DNA from: Lycocorax pyrrhopterus obiensis
Lineage: Eukaryota; Chordata; Aves; Passeriformes; Paradisaeidae
Direction of reading: 5' to 3'
Assembly (NCBI GenBank): GCA_014706295.1
Contig: JACSVZ010000001.1
Span: forward strand, 84,628,237 to 84,692,236
DNA: 64,000 nt
Below, piece by piece: positions 49,185-60,700 of the stretch. Made by a program: the position numbers and the translations under genes. The notes beneath the pieces are model-generated. The model searched no databases. It saw only the letters and a list, made by a program, of their open reading frames with translations, and was not told where the DNA came from. Position 1 is the first letter of the stretch. Each line of letters opens with the position of its first letter.

Positions 49185-49610
49185 AAGCGTAGTTTCCATG
49201 ACAATGCATTCCATAGTTACAGCCAGCAGCCACTATCATTAAAACATGAATCACAGTGCAACCTTAAGGTGTGAGCACACTACATCACTGGCCTTGGAAG
49301 CATTAATTTGGGATGGGGGTGGCACGGCAATATTTTTAGGAGACACTACTATAAAATGCCAGAAAACTGTGCTATTAAACTATTTTAGCCGTTCTAATAG
49401 CCACCCATCTTAGAAATTTCAGTGATCAGTAATTCCCAATCTGTACTAATCATTAGCATTTCTAAGAGAAGAATGCATCACATCTGTACTTTTCAATGTT
49501 TTAAACACAATGTCCTGATTGAAAACCGGACTCAATCACACAAATGTGACTTCTGATTAATATGCATATGGCCTAATTAAAATCACCTGCATTTATTTCC
49601 AAATTCAGAT
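49185..49610. promoter_or_regulatory. Candidate enhancer with X-box and homeodomain/POU/E-box motifs
   Basis: GTTTCCATGACAAT at 49192-49205 matches the RFX X-box palindrome (GTTNCCATGGNAAC) at 12 of 14 positions. Further right, 49555-49589 packs GATTAA, the palindrome ATATGCATAT (49560-49569), TAATTA (49574-49579) and CACCTG (49584-49589) into 35 bp. Retained CpGs lie near 49148, 49154, 49188, 49326, 49390 and 49527. Motif density of this kind is typical of developmental enhancers. The function is inferred. Confidence 0.3.
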
Positions 49611-51413
49611 TCCAAAGAAGGGAAAGACAATCAGCCAGTTAGCCTCTTGGACCACTTCAACCTTAATGCATTCAGCTGGCTCATGCTTTCAAAAGGGAAG
49701 ACATATCAGTTCATTAAAATTCCCATTTCTTCCCCAGCCCCTGCCACTATTGCAGATTTTCAACCAGAACAGGTTTCACCTGTGATTTCATTTCAGTGTC
49801 AAGATGCACCAAACAGCAAGCACCCAAGTATTTTGCAAGGCACGAAATTCATCCCTTCACACTTCAGCTAATCGTTGCTTTCAAGTGAAAAACAGTTACC
49901 TGACACACAGTCATTTGGGAAAAATCTCAGAAAAGGAAGATTTATTCCAGTGACAGATTTGAATAATAACTCATGTCGCAATTGGCCAAGACATTTATTT
50001 CAATTAAGTGACAATCACATATAGAAAAATGCCATAAGAAAACACTTGCTTAGAGATCCTTCTCTATCTTTTTTTTTTTCTTCACAGCAGCACTCATCAC
50101 ACGCACAAGTATATTGCCACTTGCCAGGAAAGGCATTTAAATCACAGTCATACTGCAGGAGCAAGGATTCTTGGAAAAATCTATGTCCACATGTTTGTAC
50201 TAAGAGGATACATAGAAGAACATGCTGGGTGGGTGTTACTGTATGAAGAAGAGTCCACAAATCAGTTTTTTTGAGCCCCCTAGCCTTCTTTGGACTTGAG
50301 TGCATTGATCCAGCTACTTGCTCACAGTCACTGTCTGAAAAGATTTCTCCTGCTCTACCAGTCTCTCTGGAAGCTGCCAACCTTTAAGCTCCAGGTCTCT
50401 CAAAGATGTCTGTCTGCCTTTCACAGTGCAGCATTTTGTGGAAATAGATGAATTGGAGCAACTGAGTCGCATTTCAGGAAGCATTATGATCATGGTTGCA
50501 TGGTACTTCCTCATTCAATGTCTATGTATGTTCTCCTGTACTGGAGCTATTTCAAATAGCAATGCTTAGCTTTGCACCTGACATACCATGTGAGAAACAA
50601 GAAGACCAATATAAGTAAAAATAAAAGACCTGGAGAGCCACAAAGAATTTTTAGGTACTCACCTTTGACTATCTTAGGATTTCTTAATTCTCCGCTGTTT
50701 CTGTTGAGAAGATTGCTTAAGCTTTGGTACTATAGTACAGATTTATGCATTTCCCCTTCCCCGTTTTCACTACTCAACTTTTTGTTCCATCGCTATACCA
50801 TTAAAAAATTCCACTAACCTTTATGACATCCATTAGATACCAGAAGATCATGATGATCTATAAACCCTTGGCCAAGGTATATGATCATTAACTTTCTTCT
50901 AATCTTATGTTAGAATTCAAAACCATCTTCTTTGTTGCTGTTCTCTGAAGTCCCTGAATACTAATCAAGCCTCTTAAAAACTAAACCTGTCTCTGACAGT
51001 GATTAAAGAGAAGTTGTCGACTCAAAGAAACAGATAAAAGAAAAAGCAAAAAGGCTTGTTGCACCACAGGCAGCACATGCAAAGAGAACCAGAGAACGTA
51101 AATATAAAACCGACTTTAAAGATCCCCCATCAAAATAGAAATGCTTGCACATAATTGTCTCACATGTTCCTTAAGAACAAAACAGTCTCACACCTCTAGT
51201 CTAAACCAAAGCTTTGACAGCTGTTTTGTCTCTGGAGAGGCTCTACTTAGGGCATTTCAAGGACCTCAGCTATGTCTACACTTTCTGTGAGCTGGTCAGT
51301 TTGGGGTATACAATGAGGATGTCAAGCCTTTATTTTGCTGATTTTTGTCTGTTGGTGAGTATCAGAAGCCTGGACTTAGTTTGTCTGAAAATCTATCTCC
51401 CTTTGGAACAGTA
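49611..51413. other. Unique sequence, nothing recognised
   Basis: No transposon or gene recognised. The T10 run near 50070 is simple repeat, and the 121-codon minus-strand frame (50015-50380) is unrecognised. Confidence 0.45.
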
Positions 51414-52050
51414 ATCATAGAATGGTTTGGGTTGGAAGCAACTTTTAAAGGCCATGTAGTACAACTCTCCTGCAATAAGCAGGGACATTTTCAACTGGAT
51501 CAGGATGCTCAAAGCCCTGTCCAACGTGGCACTGGATATTTCCAAGGATGGAGCATCCACTGCCTCTCTGGGCAACCTGTGCCCATGTTTCACCACCCTC
51601 ACTGGGAAAAAAAAAAAACCTCCTTATATCTTATCTAAATATAGTCTCTTTTAGTTTCAAACCATTACCCCTTGTTCTATCACAACAGGCCCCGGTAAGA
51701 ATTCTGTCCCCATCTTTCTCATAGGCCACTTTAAAGTACTGAAAAGCAGCAAAAAGGTCTCCAGAGAGCCTTCTCTTCTCCAGGCTGAACAATCCAAACT
51801 CTCAGCCTTTCCTCACAGGAGAGACATCCCAGCCCTGTGATCACTTTTGTAGCCCTCCCCTGCACTCGCTCCAATGGGTCCAAGCCTTTCCTTCACCAGG
51901 AACCCCGGAGCTGGATGCAGCACTCCAGGTGGGGTCTCACCATAGTGGAGTAGCTGGGGAGAATCACCTTCCTCGACCTGCTGGTCACACCTCCCTTGAT
52001 GCAGCCCAGGATACGGTCTCACCTTCCAGGTTGTGAGCACATACCATGGA
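51414..52050 (-). mobile_element. CR1 LINE 3' end, longest copy, about 640 bp
   Basis: The plus strand follows the reverse complement of CR1 from the tail 'aatcatagaatggtttggg' through 'ggagcatccactgcctctc', 'ttctcttctccaggctgaac', 'tcctcacaggagagacatcc', 'tgtagccctcccctgcactc', 'ggagctggatgcagcactcc', 'aggtggggtctcaccatag', 'gaatcaccttcctcgacctg' and 'ttgatgcagcccaggatacg'. The match fades near 52050. An A12 run (51606-51617) has expanded inside it. It is 5'-truncated with no usable reverse transcriptase. Frames at 51345-51638 (+), 51393-51602 (-) and 51813-52079 (-) are repeat-derived. Confidence 0.95.
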
Positions 52051-53589
52051 AGTCTGCCCAGGAAAGACCCCACAATCACCAGATACCAGCTCAGGAGCTG
52101 CTAATCTGTGATCTTTCTACACCTCGTGCAAAACTGTGCTTGAACTGGTTCCAAGGGGTAATATGAGACTTACTTTCCATGCACACTTTTAGAAACTGAG
52201 ATAAGGCAACTTTTTTTTGAGTGTCCAAAGGCTCAAGGACCAGATAAGGCCTGGGCTGGTCCTGCCATGAGGAGGAGATGAATAGGGCCACCGGGGTGGA
52301 AATGGAACAGAGAGCTCCAGGGACAGCTGTGTAGAGACAGATTTGCCACTTCTGTGAGATGTCATTGGGACTGCTAGGACCCACCTATTCCACTGTCATG
52401 AGCAGCAGCTGCTCCATCTCACACGGTGGCTTGTGACAGCTGATTCCATTTTCACAAATCACTGTATGGAGACAGGGATGAGTTGCCAGTTGGCTCCTAC
52501 CAACAGCAGACCCTGCTGGTGGAGAGCTGGTTTGCTTCACCTAGAGATGACAGGGACTTGGAGATAGAGAGTTCTCAAGCACCTTGCAATCTGAGCATGG
52601 AGGCATGCTCTGGAAAAAACCTACACATCCAGAATTCAGATGTCGTAGGCAGCTTGGAAAATGTATGACTCAATCTCCACACCTGAAAATGGAGGTAATG
52701 CCTTCCAATTAAATGCCCATATCTCTAAGTATGCCATCCTATAACAGTGATTTTTAAGTTAATGGGAATACTCTTACAAAAAGTACTCGTGTTCCTAAGT
52801 GTTTACACATTCTGAAGTGCCACATTCCCAGCATAGTTCTACATTTGTAACTAGTGAAAAACTGTCTGAATTATTTATGAAAATAATTTTGATCTGTTAA
52901 ATCATTTACAAAGCCACCAACTGCATATAATTTTTTTAAGTAACATCTCCAGCCAGGTATAAATTTATAACAAAAATATGAGAGAGGGGAGGAAAAAACA
53001 CTCTAATTAAATATCAGCTTGAAAGAAAAAAGCAAGCATATTGCTGCCAGTCCTCAACAGATACAAAACAGCTCCACTTATCTGAAGATTCCTATTTATA
53101 TCTTGTATTAGCATTTTTAAGGTTTTCTGTGACAAATTAAAGAAAAATAAAGGCCTGATCCCACTGGCACAGAATGGAAACATGCACACAGAATATTTAG
53201 AAAATATATGCCTTACTTTAATGTCACTATGTAGACCTACTGGTTTCTTCAAGTGTTTATAGTGTAACACACATGCATCTGAAAGAGCTTGAAATGAACA
53301 GTTTAGCCACCACATGCTAGAGCTCACCAAGGACTAAGAGCTGCAGTATTTACCCAGGCTGCTGGGACAAAAGAGGGGTTAGTCTACATGGAATTTTGTG
53401 TGGATACCCCGCTGCTAGCACTAAACTGGCCAGCTCTGTTTGTCAATGTGTACTGAAGTTTATTGCACCACACATATCTTTGCTGTATGCATTGAGTGGA
53501 GGCACCAGCCTGGCCACACTCCTCTCCACGTGGTCACCAGCTCTGCATGCACGTCCTGTGTGCAAGTGAGACTCCCTCAGTAAGAAGCA
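52051..53589. other. GC-variable unique sequence, nothing recognised
   Basis: The first 600 bp is GC-richer and could be a more decayed continuation of the adjoining CR1, but I could not align it. The remainder is AT-rich with no recognised repeat or gene. Confidence 0.4.
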
Positions 53590-53619
53590 GTAGGAATTGG
53601 TAGGAATTAGTAGGAATTT
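53590..53619. repeat. Tandem 10-mer, three copies
   Basis: Three adjacent copies of gtaggaatt plus one variable base (g, a, t) at 53590-53599, 53600-53609 and 53610-53619. A short minisatellite-like array, possibly length-variable between individuals. Confidence 0.9.
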
Positions 53620-53879
53620 TCCACTTGTTTTCCTGTGTCCCCTTGAATCCATTCTACTTCCACAGCATCCATTGATGAGAAGTTTTTCTGGCCTTCCAAT
53701 TCTATCTTTTTTTTTTTTTATTCTGAATCTTGGCCCTGATATCTTTATCAGCTTTCTCAAAATGTTGCCATGGAAGGAACAAGGAACAGTTAACTTCTAC
53801 TCATCCTCTCCATGTCACTCACGACTTTATAAACCAGTTGTGCATTCTCTCTAACTGGTCTCTTTTCCATTATGAAAGC

Positions 53880-54345
53880 TGTAGCCCAATAGATGTCAGT
53901 GGTTCTTATAAAAACAGCTTTTATATATTTGAAGATGATCATTGATTATCCCAACTTGTCCTACTTAATTCTTTCAAACTTCACCATAGCTCGTACACTA
54001 TAAACCCCTTCTTGTCCTTGGTGTTTTCCTCTAAAATCTCTCCACTACTCTCAAAGTGTGCATCCAAACAGTGATACTGCCCTGCAGAATAATTCCTCCC
54101 ATCTCTCACTTACAGTAATTCTCTAAATATAGTCCGAGTTTTTTACATTAGCTTTGCAACAGCCTTTCATTTTTCACTAGGACTCACTCTGGGATTCATT
54201 TTTACACAATCCCACCCTTCCCTACTTCCTGGCCAATCAATACGCATTTGGTATTCGTGCAATTGGATATCCCTTACTACATGCAACACTTCATATTTGT
54301 ACTTCATGTTATTGCTTTTATTTATGTTGAGCTTTATACATGCCA
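53880..54345 (-). mobile_element. Ancient, highly diverged CR1-type LINE
   Basis: On the plus strand the order of segments follows an old amniote CR1 read in reverse: 'ttttatatatttgaagatga', 'cattagctttgcaacagcc', 'actaggactcactctggga', 'ggtattcgtgcaattgga', 'ccttactacatgcaacact', 'tcatatttgtacttcatgtt'. These correspond to the parts around the 'tgtttgctttttttgcaac', 'gatccactatgacccccag', 'gtatgtgtgcaactgatt' and 'tactttgcatttgtccttatt' consensus. Identity is low but collinearity holds over more than 400 bp. It may extend to about 54460. A 118-codon minus-strand frame (54167-54523) largely falls on it. Confidence 0.75.
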
Positions 54346-54694
54346 TTCCTCTGACAGTTTCTGGTGTGCTTAGGATATGGACTTCAATAAAAATTACTTG
54401 GAAGCAATTCTTCCTGGGATTTAGACTAGCTGGAGCACAGAGTGTTACATTGCCAAAAAGAGTTTCAAAGGGCAAATCCAGTTTCAAGAAATTTGTCTCT
54501 GGTTTCTGAGGAGATACATACACTGCTTAGACCTCACTGCCTTTGGATCACACACAATTAAAATGTTGATGATCATTAATGGCCCATATAGAAGGGAAGT
54601 CGATAGGGACTATACCCAGCTGAAGGCAAGCAAGGCTCTTAACTTTTAAGAGCCATGTGTGAAGTCCTTTCATGATTTAAATAAAAGTTAGGAG

Positions 54695-54764
54695 ACAAAG
54701 AAAAAAAAATCACAAAATCAAAACCAAACGAACAACTCAAAAAAACCTCCCACAAGTGAAAAAC
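54695..54764. repeat. A/C-rich low-complexity tract
   Basis: About 70 bp rich in aaaa, aaacc and acaa units, with an A9 run at its left end. Confidence 0.65.
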
Positions 54765-55177
54765 CATTACTATTACCTTGACCATTTCCTGGAAGTATTT
54801 TGTAAGGGCCTGGATTAATTTTCAAATGTGGTTCCCATAACTGGCTTTTAGTGGAAAACCAGTGCCTCTACAACCATCTCTTGTACTGAGACATTCAGAC
54901 TGCTGCTGGCAGCCTCAGAGAGGAACCACCAGAACCCAGCCTTTATTTCTTGTGTTATATGGTACTACTATTTAGAGAGAAATAATAAGCATAAAGGAAA
55001 AGTGCTTGATGAAAGCAGAAGTAAAAATAAAACCGATGATACATCAGAATTCACGATAAGGTCAGGCTTTTTGGCACTTTGGAGAAATGAATTTTCCACA
55101 TTACTAGCATTTTAAAAGAAATTCTGTTATCCTGATTGTAAAATATCATTCAAGTCAGCTATAATTACAGGCATGAA

Positions 55178-55203
55178 TGAATAAATAAATAAATAAATAA
55201 TAA
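55178..55203. repeat. ATAA microsatellite
   Basis: About six tandem tetramers of ATAA/AATA, pure except at the edges. Confidence 0.9.
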
Positions 55204-55475
55204 GTGGACGAGGCCTAAATCTAAGTCCTATGCTGTAAAGTCTTACATTACTTGCTCCTTATTATTGTGTTCAAGATTTGCTCTGGCTAAGGGTGCAGGC
55301 ATCCTGCCTGGGAGAAGCACACACACATTTCATGTCAGAGTTGAACCCAGGCTGTCACCACACGTGCTAAAAGCAGAACACCTTTGGATTCCTCTGTGAG
55401 GTTTTTATTTTGCTCAGAAATTCTCCCTGACATATAGAGCAGGAAGTTCTGATTACCAGATGTTTGAATTTTGAA

Positions 55476-55500
55476 TTTTTTTTTTTTTTTGCATTTTTTT
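55476..55500. repeat. T-rich run
   Basis: T15 followed by gca and T7. Simple repeat, possibly length-variable. Confidence 0.8.
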
Positions 55501-55690
55501 CTATATATAAATTTATCCATCTTCCCAGTTGCCATTAAAAGTGAGCATTTTCTCAGCAGTCAGGAAGATTGCCAGTGATTTTCTTCAGATTCTTGTAACA
55601 GGAAATTCTGTGCTCATTTCTGGCAAATGCCACTACCCTCACAGCTTTTAGCATTTAATGGTTTTTCAGCTATGAAATTCTCATTCCATG

Positions 55691-55730
55691 AAAAAAAAAC
55701 AAACCAACCCAACCCCAAGAAAAAACTCAC
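55691..55730. repeat. A/C-rich low-complexity tract
   Basis: A9 followed by caaaccaacccaacccc and a further A-rich stretch, similar to the tracts at 18.2, 32.7 and 54.7 kb. Confidence 0.65.
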
Positions 55731-56399
55731 AAATAAGAGACGCAACTGTAGTCACAGCTAAATTCTACATCAAGTTTTCCACCAAAATTGTGGCAAAACC
55801 ATCTGTATGACAACACCTACTTTGGCTCTCTGTTTGCTGGCATTTCTAACCTCACCATGGTAAGGACAGACTATGGATCTTTTCTCTGGACACAGTGGAC
55901 AGACAGGATCCCCTCAGGTGTACTTTAGGGAACAGAGATTGCAGATCACTCTGTCAAATACAGCCATCCCACATCTGGGAAACAACCACTGTCAACAAGG
56001 AAAAAACCATCAATGCCCATGGTTGTCCTTTTGGAGGGAGAGATGCCCTTGACTCCAACGCACACAAAGGTGCCACCTGGCAGAAGGAAAATATTTCTGA
56101 GAGATATTTTTGTCTCTCAACAGTTTCTGTGTGTCTTCCTCTGTAACCTGACAAGTTTTCACAACAGAAAAAGAAAAGCTGGAAGGGTGTTACTTTTGTC
56201 TGTGGCACAGACAACAGCTTCTCTCTGCCTCCATGGGCTGATGCCCATTGCCATGGCTCTAAATATGAGCTGTAAACTCTTGTGGCTCACAAAAAAAAAC
56301 AGATAGAGGAGAAGCAAGTTTAACTCTGGGTTGCCTGGGAATTCTATCAATTCTTTCATTCATGGGAGCTTCTGGACCAGGCACTCTCAGTCACAGAGC

Positions 56400-57560
56400 T
56401 CCCTTGGTGCTCACAGTTCTGGCTTGACCCTCTTTACTGGGGTGTGTCCAGGGAGAAGCATAGGGCTGGTGACAACAATCCTTCCTGGTCAGCACTGACC
56501 ACTGGCCCTTTACAGCACCTTTCTCTTTTCAGAATGCCTTTAAAAGCCAGGGCAGGGACTTTTCACCCTGACAGCACCGCCCAAGCACTCTCTGTCCCTT
56601 GGGGGTAAAGGGTACAAGTCTGTCACTGTTGGCCAAAGGGAACAGTTCTGTAAATGGAAGACATCAAGGAAAAGCACACTTCCAACTCTCTGTTGGTTGA
56701 GAATGCCTCCTATCTCCAATGCTCTACCTCCCTGGGGAAGGGGAAAGGAAAGACCTTCCTAAAATGATGTTATACAGAGGAAATTTGTCCTCCAAAGGGT
56801 CCATAAGACTAATAAGGTGAAATAAAGACAGACTTTAAGAGAGTTATTGGATGGCCCAGTTTGCAGTCCTCTACAGATGACAATTTTAATGCTTCAAAGA
56901 TGAGGAGCTTAGTGGAAAATCAATGCGTTTCCGAGGGAAAGGAGCCAACAGAGCTTAAACTGCTCCCAGTGACTGCAGGCCTACGAGAGCCTGCAGAACC
57001 TTCCTGAGCCAGCCCCTGGCTCTGCATGGTGACTGAAGACCATCTCCTCACCTAGCACGGGCTGAAGGGGCTGCTGCCAGCCACAGCATGGCTCCCATGT
57101 CATTCAGAGTTGCCTCCACGGAGGCGATGCTAACACAAAGGAACAGGCACAAGCTCAGCTTTGGTTGTGGAACGGGAGTCTCCCTGTCCTCCTCATAACT
57201 AAATTCATGCCAGTCAGCCAGGAAAGGAGTGAAAGAGAGCCCAGGCCCAGGGCCGTTTGACTCTTGCCTGGCTGAGAGCTGTTGTGAGTCAGCCAGGGAG
57301 ACGGACGGAGAAGACCGTAATTCTCAGGATGGCAGCATCCTGGGTGCTGCCCCATCCAGGTGTGGGAACGAGCAGCTTTGGGGCAGTAGTAGCTTACCTG
57401 GGGAGAGCTGCCCTCCTGCTTCTGCTCAGTCTGCAGTGCAGCTGACTTGTCTGGAGCAAGCTTCCAGGAAAAACAAAAAAAGCAGGCTGGGCAAAGTCTG
57501 CTCACAGGCTGTGCTGCAGCAGGAGCATCCATCTTAGATCCAGTGGAGGAGGAGAGCTTG
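56400..57560. other. GC-richer stretch with moderate CpG retention
   Basis: By eye about half G+C, well above the rest of the window, with at least ten CpGs between 56570 and 57370. Overlapping open frames of 136 (57155-57565, -) and 102 codons (57229-57537, +) exist because stop codons are rare in such composition. Neither has a recognisable domain or family. A TTTAAAAG box at 56540-56547 could be TATA-like. It could be a distal regulatory island, an unannotated exon cluster or an eroded retroviral fragment. Confidence 0.3.
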
Positions 57561-57652
57561 GACAAGCTCCCTTTTTAAAGCAACAGTGCTCTCACTGAGC
57601 ATGGCAAGGAAGAGGAGTGCTATGCCCCAGCAATGGTTATGCTAAATGTCTG

Positions 57653-57790
57653 CAGAGCACTTTATAGGCATTAGCTAATTGATCTTTGCAAACACCCTTT
57701 CAGCAATTAAACATCACCTGTCAAGATTTACAGGTGCAGAAAATAAGCTGAGCTAATGTCACCTGACACAGAAGTAGCCCATGATTTTAG
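57653..57790 (-). mobile_element. MIR-like ancient SINE
   Basis: The plus strand follows the reverse complement of MIR: 'agcactttataggcattag', 'ctaattgatctttgcaaaca', 'ccctttcagcaattaaac', 'atttacaggtgcagaaaata', 'agctgagctaatgtcacctg', 'acacagaagtagccc'. The core, tail and spacing agree over about 130 bp. It is the clearest of the MIR-like relics here. Confidence 0.8.
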
Positions 57791-60700
57791 GGTGCCTGGA
57801 CCAAAAGTCTTTTGGCCTGGTTTTGTTGGTGCATCTACATGTTTGTCTGACTCTGACAGTGCAGAACATCTGTAATCTGCTTGTAAATATGAGTGAACAT
57901 CTGCTTTTAAAAGCCAACCTCAGGGGTATTTCAAGCTGGAAATTGTAAAAAGCAGGCACACCAGATCACTAACCTTAGGATAATGGTGGCTTTTATGACT
58001 AAATATACCTGAGAAGAAAAGTCTAGAGTCAGATTTAATCAGATTTTGTCTGTCTGCTTCTTTTTATGCATCTAGACAAGCTGTGGCTTCCCCATGGATT
58101 CCTGTGGACCTGTTGGCAGAGAGTCAGCATTTGAAAAGGAAAATAAAACTTTTCTTGTCCAGGACCACTTAGTCTGCATGACCTGAAGGACAGGATGGGA
58201 CACCCTGTGGAACAGGATCACCACCCTACAAAAACTACCATTAGGAAAACAGAACAGTTGTCCTGAGTTTCACCTTCCATGGCCACTGGCCACCCTAACT
58301 CCACAAAATGGAGAAATGAGGAACACGGGTAGGAAGCAAGGACACCTGTGGGACATGCCACATGGCTGGGAGCTGATGTTAACCAAGTGGTACAAGATGT
58401 TTATTGGTTTGCTCTTTATTTTCTTCAGGGTATATTTTTGTTCTATGGCAGACCCTTAATAAACATCACATTTTTACCTCTAAGTGTGCTTGACCAAAGA
58501 GCTATAAAAGAGACCTCAGAGGCTGCCCCTCTGCCAGGTTGTTGATGCTGTATCAGTACTCTACCAAGGCCCAGATTTTTAGTTAGATAGATGCATTCTG
58601 GTACCTCGTGGGATTTTCTCTTGTAGGCTGAACAAGTTTGAAATTAAAATTAAAAAACAGGGCAAGTAAGAACACCCACTAGGGCCTACTTGTGATTGTA
58701 GTACATAAATAGCTTTAAAAATCTCAGGTTTCTCTCATGTAGGGCTCCAAACTGGAGAATTGTCTTCCCTTACAGCTATAAGACAACAGCTGAAGCTCTT
58801 GTTGTCCTTCAAACTGTGCTTCGAGGTACATCCATGTATTCAGGCAGCCTGTTTTTTCCTCCAAACCTTCCAGATGTGTGAGAGCTACAAGCTGAGTATT
58901 CCCCAAAGGGACAGGCCTGAAGGAATTCAAAGTCCTTCGTTAGGCACTCTGTCAATGCTGTAAGCATCACTATTTAATTGATGTACTGTTTTTATTATAC
59001 GTGCCCTAAGGGAGTGTGCTGACCAAAGTCTCTTGTAAACTGAATAAATAAACAAATACATAAGCAAGCATTGTTGCCTTGACCAGCTCACAGTGTGACA
59101 GGAAAGTCGGTGTGGTTTAATGTGGTTTTACACAACAATCCATCTGTCTGGAATGGCTTGTTTGATCCTCATTAACCCTGGCAGGCTCTTCCAGCTCCTT
59201 CCTCCACCTCAGCAAAGACAGAGGATGCCACTCTTACTTTTCAAATTTCTAAGGTCACTTTGTTGATTAAATATGTCATTTTAAAAGCTTCCTACAATGT
59301 GAAAACTGTCTATTTCCTTCCTTCATCTGGAAAATGGGTGAAGAATTTTTTTATTTGCTGCTAAAAGGAATGAAGGAGTATCCTTCTTCTCCCATTCTTT
59401 CCCTTTCCCCTTTGCTCCACTTCACAGCTCTGCAAAGTCACGATCTCTCTTTTCCTTCTTACTTGTGTATTGTTAGGACCAAAATACTTCTCAAATATAT
59501 CTTTTAACAAAACCTTAGAAAATATAGCTGTAACAGTCAGGATAACAGTGCAAATAAAATAAAAAAAAAATGGGTACCAAGCTGGCTTAAGCCAAAGTAT
59601 AGCCAGTGATACAGACATGGGCACCATCAACCAGTAAGGGCTGGCCACCCAAAGCCTTGCACTGCTGCCTGAGCAGGTTTTGCAGCCTGTGCTCATTGCC
59701 GGGCTGCCTCGGAAAAAGCACTTTCAGCGTCCCAGCTGGCTTGTACACACCTACAAGAGTTGCAGCCACATGCTGCCTGCAGTCAGGCCTTCACGCTCAT
59801 GAATGTTATGCATGTGAGAGATTTTACAGCTGTGAGTCATCATCTTGCCTACATTCATGTGCTCCTTTTCACTCTGGAAGGAAAGCGCTTTCATTCACGA
59901 AAAGAAAAAATATAGGTTTCAAGACATATCATGATGCAATCACACCCTGTTATAGTGTTCAGCTTCTCGTTTTGAAATATGATTCCCCTAAGGCATGACT
60001 ACAGAGTGTGGAAAAGTGAGTTAAAATGGAAAACAGGTCGTGCCAGCCACGCCTCTATGACTGCCCAAATCACTTCCTCTGACTGTAGACTTCCTTCACA
60101 GAGCTGCTTAAAATTTTCAGGCTGGTCATCCTAGATGGTCTTCACACTGAAGTGCAGCAAGTGTTGTTCGGATGATCTTTAGTGTAGAGCTGAAAGAGAC
60201 TGAAGAAATGATGATGAACTGGAGACTGAACAGAGCCCACTTGTGTGTCCCAGAGCTCTGTGCTCTTTCCCCCTTAACCATGTTGCAAAATTATTTTGGA
60301 GCAGTGTAGGTGCCATAGTCAGGCTTTTATGTGAGCCAAACAAAAAGAAAGCAATGTACCCTACTTCTCTCAAATATGTCAGGCCTCTGTTGTCTAGGGA
60401 CAGATGTTGGCCTAATCAAATTGAGATAAAATCAAAATCAGGAAAAATGTCAGAGAAGGGGTATTTCTTAGAGGACATTTGTGGAATCCTTGAATTTGGA
60501 TATACTCCTAAAATTGTTTCAGAATAGGAAAATCAGGCAGGATGCCTACTTCTCTCCCATGAGAAACTGGAAATGTTTGACCTTAACATATGATTAGCTG
60601 TTAAACGACTTTCAAGGAGACTTTCCTAGGATAATCTACTTAGCCTTTAGCACCCATTTATTGCTTCATAGTGGAGATTAGGGTTGATTCTCAAGAACAG

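Larger units (their letters stand above)
54346..56399. other. Unique sequence with simple repeats
   Basis: No gene recognised. It holds two A/C-rich tracts, an ATAA microsatellite and a T-rich run, all listed separately. Confidence 0.45.

Noticed and set aside
51345..52079. Several open frames of 69-97 codons
   Set aside because: All lie on the 640-bp CR1 copy, in its 3' region, on both strands.
54167..54523. 118-codon open frame, minus strand
   Set aside because: It largely overlaps the ancient CR1 remnant in a part that is not known to encode protein.
57155..57565. Overlapping 136-codon (-) and 102-codon (+) frames
   Set aside because: GC-rich sequence has few stops. Both strands are open, neither peptide is recognisable and splice edges are not clear.
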